From NCBI GenBank assembly GCA_002337055.1, contig DDFG01000004.1, forward strand, positions 124,001-188,000: DNA of 64,000 nt, written 5' to 3'. A model generated the notes under the pieces. The model saw only the letters and a list, made by a program, of their open reading frames with translations. It was not told where the DNA came from and searched no databases. Origin of the DNA: Betaproteobacteria bacterium UBA1934. GTDB taxonomy: Bacteria > Pseudomonadota > Gammaproteobacteria > Burkholderiales > Rhodocyclaceae. The stretch's first letter is position 1. Each line of letters opens with the position of its first letter. The position numbers and the translations under genes were made by a program. This document shows positions 60,081 to 64,000 of this stretch, piece after piece.

Positions 60081-60572
60081 TCACCACTTGCACCCTTTGT
60101 CCCGTACCGCGTCGCGAAGCAAGAACAGGGGGGCGAACAGGCCTGTGCCGGCGTATGCCTCGCGGCAATCGGATCGGGCGGCGGAAGCCATAGCGCGCGC
60201 CAGAGGTGCTGGAGGCGCTTCGGCCGATGAAGGCAGTTTTTGCCCGCCCCCGGTCGCACGTGCCGCTTCACGGGCCACACTGCGTGCCGCGTCCAGATCA
60301 ATGCCGGCAGCCCGCTCGGGACCCGGAATGTCGTTTGCGGTAGGCGCTCTTACCACTTCGGCTCGCCGTCTGGGCACTGCCCGCCTGGCGGCCACGACTT
60401 CGTCGTGGATCAGCTTGGCCGCCACGGGCGATTCCGCCGGGCGTTTGAGTGTCGCGATGATCGGTTTAGGCACAACTGTTGAGACGTCCCGCGAAGGCAC
60501 CCACGACAAAAATACCGCGTGTATCGACAGCGACAATAGCAGCGCCCAAACGAAACGCCTTTCCAACCGCAT
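60081..60572 (-). CDS. TonB-like envelope protein of unknown function
   Basis: A 163-residue protein with one N-terminal membrane helix (R-R-F-V-W-A-L-L-L-S-L-S-I-H-A-V-F-L-S-W), the typical TonB-type anchor with an embedded His. A Pro/Lys/Arg/Ala-rich periplasmic middle follows. The C terminus has D-C-R-E-A-Y-A-G-T-G-L-F-A-P-L-F-L-L-x-D-A-V-R-D-K-G-C-K-W, in which two Cys could form a disulfide. It is not a full TonB C-terminal domain. It follows rluB by eight bases. ATG 60572 is preferred over the start 90 bases upstream, which overlaps rluB. Confidence 0.75.
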   Translation of the reverse strand: MRLERRFVWALLLSLSIHAVFLSWVPSRDVSTVVPKPIIATLKRPAESPVAAKLIHDEVVAARRAVPRRRAEVVRAPTANDIPGPERAAGIDLDAARSVAREAARATGGGQKLPSSAEAPPAPLARAMASAARSDCREAYAGTGLFAPLFLLRDAVRDKGCKW

Positions 60573-60580
60573 CAACACTA

Positions 60581-61891
60581 TCAGCGTACGCGGCCGCCCG
60601 CTCCCGTGCCCTCCAAGGCACGCAGGAAGCGCTTGACCTCTTCTTCTTCCAGTTCGCGACATTTGCCGCGCTTGAGCATTGGCGGCAGCACAAGTGGGCC
60701 ATATCTCACCCGCATCAAACGGCTGACCGTACAGCCAACTGCCTCGAACATTCGCCGCACTTCGCGATTGCGCCCTTCAAAAAGCGTGACGCGATACCAG
60801 TGATTGGCTCCCTCGCCGCCAGCATCCTCGAACGATGCGAAACTGGCCGGACCATCCTCCAACTCAACGCCGGCAATCAGCTGCTTTCGCGCCTCTTCAC
60901 TGAGCTCGCCAAGCACGCGTACGGCGTATTCGCGAATCAGTTCTGAACTGGGGTGCATGAGCTTGTTGGCCAACTCGCCGGAGTTGGTAAACAACAGCAG
61001 GCCGGAGGTATTGAAATCCAGGCGCCCAACCGCGATCCAGCGACCTCCGCGCATACGCGGCAGGGCTTCGAAAACCGAAGCGCGGCGATCGGGATCGTCG
61101 CGCGAGACAATTTCGCCTTCCGGCTTGTGATACATCAGCACGCGCGGCGCGCGGCCGCTCGAAAAACGCAAGTTGACCAGGCGGCCATTGACCTTGACGC
61201 GATCGCCCGGCGAGACCAACTGGCCGATCTGCGCCGTTTCGCCATTGATATTGACCCGGCCTGCCGCAATCCATTCTTCCATTTCGCGACGCGATCCGAG
61301 ACCGGCTTCGGCCAGCACCTTATGCAGACGTTCGGGTTTGACCGCCTCGAAACGCTCGTGCGTAGTTCGCTGACCCTGACGGCCTCCTCGGCGCGGCCCC
61401 GGCACGGGTGCGTTACGCCCCGCACCACGACGCGGACGCGGCGCCTCGGCGGCGGTCTCATCGCTTTCGGGAAATTCGGCGCGGGAACGACGAGGCGGAG
61501 AATCCGGCGCGGCGTCCTCACGTTCAAACCTGCCGCGTGATGACGGCGTGCGTCGACCCTCCGGCTTTTCTCGGTCCGCTTGGCTGCTCCGCCGAGCCCC
61601 CAGGGTTGTCTCGCCGCGCGCATCATCGCTTTCTGCACGCGTGCGTCGAGGTCCGCCGCCCTCGCCCGTCGGGCGGCGCCCGGCGTGCTCTTCGCCACTC
61701 TTGCCGGAATACACGGATCGCGAATCGCCCTCCACTCTTTTCGTCGCGCCGTTTCGCTCCGGACGAGCCTTGCGCCCTTCGCCCGTCGCTTCGGCGCCAT
61801 CCCGGCCCCGGGCGAGGCGTTTGGTCGGATTTCCCTCGTCAACGCCAGTCTTTTGAGGGCGGCGGAAGGGCGTTTTCTTCTTAGTTGGCAT
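60581..61891 (-). CDS. rluB: 23S rRNA pseudouridine(2605) synthase with long disordered N terminus
   Basis: RluB modifies U2605 of 23S rRNA. It has 436 residues, much longer than the usual 290. Residues 1-185 are low-complexity, rich in Arg, Gly, Glu and Ser. An S4 domain (about 188-240) follows, then the catalytic domain with Asp292 in G-R-L-D-F-N-T-S-G-L-L-L, and the R-N-R-E-V-R-R-M-F motif. A C-terminal E-E-E-E-V-K-R-F-L ends it. Its start overlaps the scpB stop by 11 bases. The scpA-scpB-rluB order is common in Betaproteobacteria. Confidence 0.95.
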   Translation of the reverse strand: MPTKKKTPFRRPQKTGVDEGNPTKRLARGRDGAEATGEGRKARPERNGATKRVEGDSRSVYSGKSGEEHAGRRPTGEGGGPRRTRAESDDARGETTLGARRSSQADREKPEGRRTPSSRGRFEREDAAPDSPPRRSRAEFPESDETAAEAPRPRRGAGRNAPVPGPRRGGRQGQRTTHERFEAVKPERLHKVLAEAGLGSRREMEEWIAAGRVNINGETAQIGQLVSPGDRVKVNGRLVNLRFSSGRAPRVLMYHKPEGEIVSRDDPDRRASVFEALPRMRGGRWIAVGRLDFNTSGLLLFTNSGELANKLMHPSSELIREYAVRVLGELSEEARKQLIAGVELEDGPASFASFEDAGGEGANHWYRVTLFEGRNREVRRMFEAVGCTVSRLMRVRYGPLVLPPMLKRGKCRELEEEEVKRFLRALEGTGAGGRVR

Positions 61892-62423
61892 GATTCAACT
61901 CCAGGGTTTCCGCTAGTTGTTCCAGCGGCGGCAATTCGGACAGGCTGCGCAGACCGAGATCGTCAAGAAAATGCTTGGTCGTGGCAAACAAGGCCGGACG
62001 CCCGGGTGTGTCGCGATGCCCGACCACGTCGATCCAGCCCCGCTCTTCCAGCGTCCGGATGACTTGCGTATTGACCACGACACCGCGAATTTCTTCGATA
62101 TCGCCGCGAGTCACCGGTTGCCGATAGGCAATGATCGCCAGTGTCTCCAGCACCGCACGCGAGTATTTCGGCGGCTTTTCGGGGTTCAGACGTTGCAGGT
62201 AGTCAGCATACTCCGGCCGGGTGCGAAAACGCCAGCCCGAAGCCAGTTGCAGCAATTCGACCGGGCGTTCGGCATACTCGTTGCGCAGTTCGTCGAGCAA
62301 CTTTCTGAGCACGTCGTTGGCCAGTTCCGCATCGAACATGCGTTTCAGCTCGTTCAGCGTCAGCGGCTCACGCGTCGCCAGCAGCGCGGCCTCAAGCACC
62401 CGCTTGACGGTGGTCGGTTCCAT
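61881..62423 (-). CDS. scpB: Segregation and condensation protein B
   Basis: ScpB is a winged-helix kleisin partner in the SMC condensin complex. It has 180 residues, with tandem winged helices, Y-S-x-A-x-L-E-T-L-A-I-I-A-Y-R-Q-P-V-T-R-x-D-I-E-x-I-R-G-V as the family hallmark, and L-x-x-x-G-x-I-x-x-x-G-x-R-D-x-x-G-R-P. ATG 62423 with AGGA upstream is used; it lies 32 bases inside scpA. Confidence 0.96.
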   Translation of the reverse strand: MEPTTVKRVLEAALLATREPLTLNELKRMFDAELANDVLRKLLDELRNEYAERPVELLQLASGWRFRTRPEYADYLQRLNPEKPPKYSRAVLETLAIIAYRQPVTRGDIEEIRGVVVNTQVIRTLEERGWIDVVGHRDTPGRPALFATTKHFLDDLGLRSLSELPPLEQLAETLELNHAN

Positions 62424-63249
62424 CTTCGCTTTCCTGTTCAATCGGAATTATTGCCAGCCGCAGATAGATCGGGTGAAAGGCTTCGGTCTGCGTGATTTCC
62501 ACCAGCTTTTCGCGGGCGAGTTCGAGCATCGCCAGAAAGTGTACAACGACGCCGGGCACGCCCATGTCGGGATCGAACAAATCCTCGAAATGAACAAACC
62601 CGCCTTCCGCGCCCTGCAAGCGACGCAGGATCAGGCTCATGTGCTCGCGCACCGAGAGTTCCTCGCGCTGAATCTTGTGGTGACTCTTTAGTTGGGCTTG
62701 CCTGAGCACAGCCTGCCAGGCCGCCGTTAACTCGTTGATGCTGACTTCCGGCTGCCTTTGAGCCAGCGATTTCTCGACCAGCGTCTCCACCCAGAAAAAT
62801 TCGCGTTCGACATGGTCGAGTTCATCCAGTTTCTGGCCGGCGATCTTCATCCTCTCGTATTCCATCAACCGGCGCACCAGTTCCGCGCGCGGGTCTTCCG
62901 CCTCTGCGCCATCGTCCTGCTGGTGACGCGGCAACAGCATGCGCGACTTGATCTCGATCAGCATCGCCGCCATCACCAGATAGTCGGCCGCCAATTCAAG
63001 GTTGTGCGCCCGCATCGCCTCGACATAAACCAGATATTGCGCCGTCAGCGGCGCCATCGGAATGTCGAGAACATCGATATTGGCCTTGCGGATCATGTAC
63101 AGCAGCAGGTCGAGCGGCCCCTCGAAAGCCTCCAGCATGACTTCCAGCGCATCGGGCGGGATGTAGAGATCAAGCGGCAGCTGCGCCATCGGCTCGCCAT
63201 AGATGCGGGCGACGGGCGGCTCCAGATCGAGTTCCGCGGTCGCGGTCAT
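62392..63249 (-). CDS. scpA: Segregation and condensation protein A
   Basis: ScpA is the kleisin linking SMC heads for chromosome compaction, 285 residues. It has the F-E-G-P-L-D-L-L-L-Y-M-I-R signature near residue 43, the D-I-x-x-I-P/M-x-x-x-T-x-Q-Y segment, A-A-x-L-I-x-I-K-S-R-M-L-L-P and a C-terminal winged helix. The start overlaps the upstream glycosyltransferase stop by four bases. Confidence 0.96.
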   Translation of the reverse strand: MTATAELDLEPPVARIYGEPMAQLPLDLYIPPDALEVMLEAFEGPLDLLLYMIRKANIDVLDIPMAPLTAQYLVYVEAMRAHNLELAADYLVMAAMLIEIKSRMLLPRHQQDDGAEAEDPRAELVRRLMEYERMKIAGQKLDELDHVEREFFWVETLVEKSLAQRQPEVSINELTAAWQAVLRQAQLKSHHKIQREELSVREHMSLILRRLQGAEGGFVHFEDLFDPDMGVPGVVVHFLAMLELAREKLVEITQTEAFHPIYLRLAIIPIEQESEDGTDHRQAGA

Positions 63250-64000
63250 TGCGTCGCGCTAGCCGGCAGGCGGGCGACGGAGCGCGCGTCGACGAGCACG
63301 ACGGCCCCTTCCAGATAAGGTTGCCAGAATTCGGCGCCCACAGCCGACGCCTCTTCCGCGCGCTTCAGATAGACCGCCACACGCCCTTGAGGATTCGCCG
63401 TCAGCCAAGTGCCGATTTCGCCTCGCGTAATCTCCACAAGAGGCCGGGTCAGCCGCCCGTAGTAGTGAAACTGATCGGCGTACCCGGCCGCATTGGCCAC
63501 GGGCACGCCCTGTTGCTCCAGCTGCTTGAGGCGCTGACCGAAAGGGGTCGTGTCAAAGACGGGCGACAGCGGCCGCAGCAGGCAAAGCAGCACAATCATG
63601 ACCACGCCACCGGAAATCATCGCCAACCGCGCTGCCGCCGCCTCGCCGTGGACGAAGAGCAGCGTCAGCACCGCCAGCCCAACCAGCAGACCTCCGCCGA
63701 TCTGCCAGTCTGTTCCCGTATATATGGCAAGCCACGGAGCCTTGTCTATCCAGAGTCCCGGCAACAGGAACAGCACGCCCATGGTCACCAGCACCAGCGC
63801 GAGCGGCAGCGCCGCCAACCGGCCTGACACCGCGCCCTCGCGCCGCCCCAGCGCCATCAGCATGGTCAGTGCCGGTAGCAGCGGTAGTATGTAGTGAACC
63901 TGTTTGCCACCGGCCAGCGAAAAAACAATGAATGCCGGCAGCAACCAAGCCAGGCAGAACCGCACGCCGTGCACATAGTCGCCGCGTTCGCGGAAGGCCG
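63246..64000 (-). CDS. ArnT-like/PMT-family glycosyltransferase, C-terminal part only
   Basis: The C-terminal roughly 250 residues of an integral membrane glycosyltransferase; the frame is open to the window end, so the N terminus is outside. Successive hydrophobic helices begin with A-W-L-L-P-A-F-I-V-F-S and K-Q-V-H-Y-I-L-P-L-L-P, typical of ArnT/dolichyl-phosphate-mannose transferases. A soluble periplasmic tail with an H-Y-Y-G-R-L-T-R-P segment follows. Such enzymes transfer lipid-linked sugars to lipid A or protein. The substrate cannot be told from this fragment. Confidence 0.85.
   Translation of the reverse strand, partial: AFRERGDYVHGVRFCLAWLLPAFIVFSLAGGKQVHYILPLLPALTMLMALGRREGAVSGRLAALPLALVLVTMGVLFLLPGLWIDKAPWLAIYTGTDWQIGGGLLVGLAVLTLLFVHGEAAAARLAMISGGVVMIVLLCLLRPLSPVFDTTPFGQRLKQLEQQGVPVANAAGYADQFHYYGRLTRPLVEITRGEIGTWLTANPQGRVAVYLKRAEEASAVGAEFWQPYLEGAVVLVDARSVARLPASATQ

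Noticed and set aside
1..64000. CRISPR arrays, insertion sequences, prophage or integrase genes
   Set aside because: No regularly spaced repeats, transposase motifs, or phage genes were found on either strand.

Overview
This 64 kb window looks like chromosome from a GC-rich betaproteobacterium, most likely of the Rhodocyclales type (relatives of Dechloromonas, Propionivibrio or Accumulibacter). That placement is an inference. It rests on the betaproteobacterial gene order rpsA-ihfB-lapA-lapB-hldE-hldD-cysM, the rimP-nusA-infB-rbfA-truB-rpsO-pnp operon, a fused aroA-cmk gene, an Rnf complex followed by nth, a PEP-CTERM protein, and the presence of both pyruvate phosphate dikinase and PEP synthase. 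Coding density is high. No insertion sequence, prophage, CRISPR array or rRNA gene was seen.

Layout. 1-3416: end of an rnf operon, tightly coupled to nth, a FIST-domain sensor gene and a DUF1841 gene. 3417-4228: an AT-richer insert with one orphan gene. 4229-10439: a GspE/PulE ATPase, a cysteine-rich repeat exoprotein, a TPR/coiled-coil membrane protein, a DUF1345 membrane protein, and the group yaeQ, S4-domain gene and ylqF. 10441-17664: purT, a hybrid histidine kinase with an HD-GYP phosphodiesterase, htpG behind a heat-shock promoter, and a PEP-CTERM gene behind a sigma-54-type promoter. 17978-29655: thioesterase, ppdK, GNAT, a transglutaminase/TPR lipoprotein, a ketopantoate reductase, an MFS transporter, DUF599, slyX, ppsA and ppsR. 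29627-47534: a long minus-strand run. In transcription order it holds polysaccharide genes, aroA-cmk, rpsA, ihfB, lapAB, heptose genes, cysM, an exonuclease, dgt, ugd, an isomerase, lexA and a two-receiver GGDEF protein. 47818-51392: a DUF1800/DUF1501 secreted pair, two tRNAs and dksA. 51495-64000: the pnp-to-rimP operon read from the minus strand, a TonB-like protein, rluB, scpB, scpA and the end of an ArnT-like glycosyltransferase.

How the genes work together. Most are housekeeping: translation and RNA decay (rimP to pnp, rpsA, tRNAs, rluB, ylqF), stringent and SOS control (dksA, lexA), chromosome structure (scpAB, ihfB), LPS and exopolysaccharide supply (hldE, hldD, ugd, lapAB, sugar transferases), and switching at the pyruvate/PEP node (ppdK, ppsA, ppsR). 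The less familiar content is secreted or envelope-associated. It includes the Cys-rich triple-repeat protein, the DUF1800/DUF1501 pair, the PEP-CTERM protein and two TPR proteins. The Cys-rich gene and the DUF1800 gene share a nearly identical 16-bp element in their divergent upstream regions. Several intrinsic-terminator hairpins lie directly before start codons (rimP, rpsA, lapA, slyX), which suggests attenuation or read-through control.
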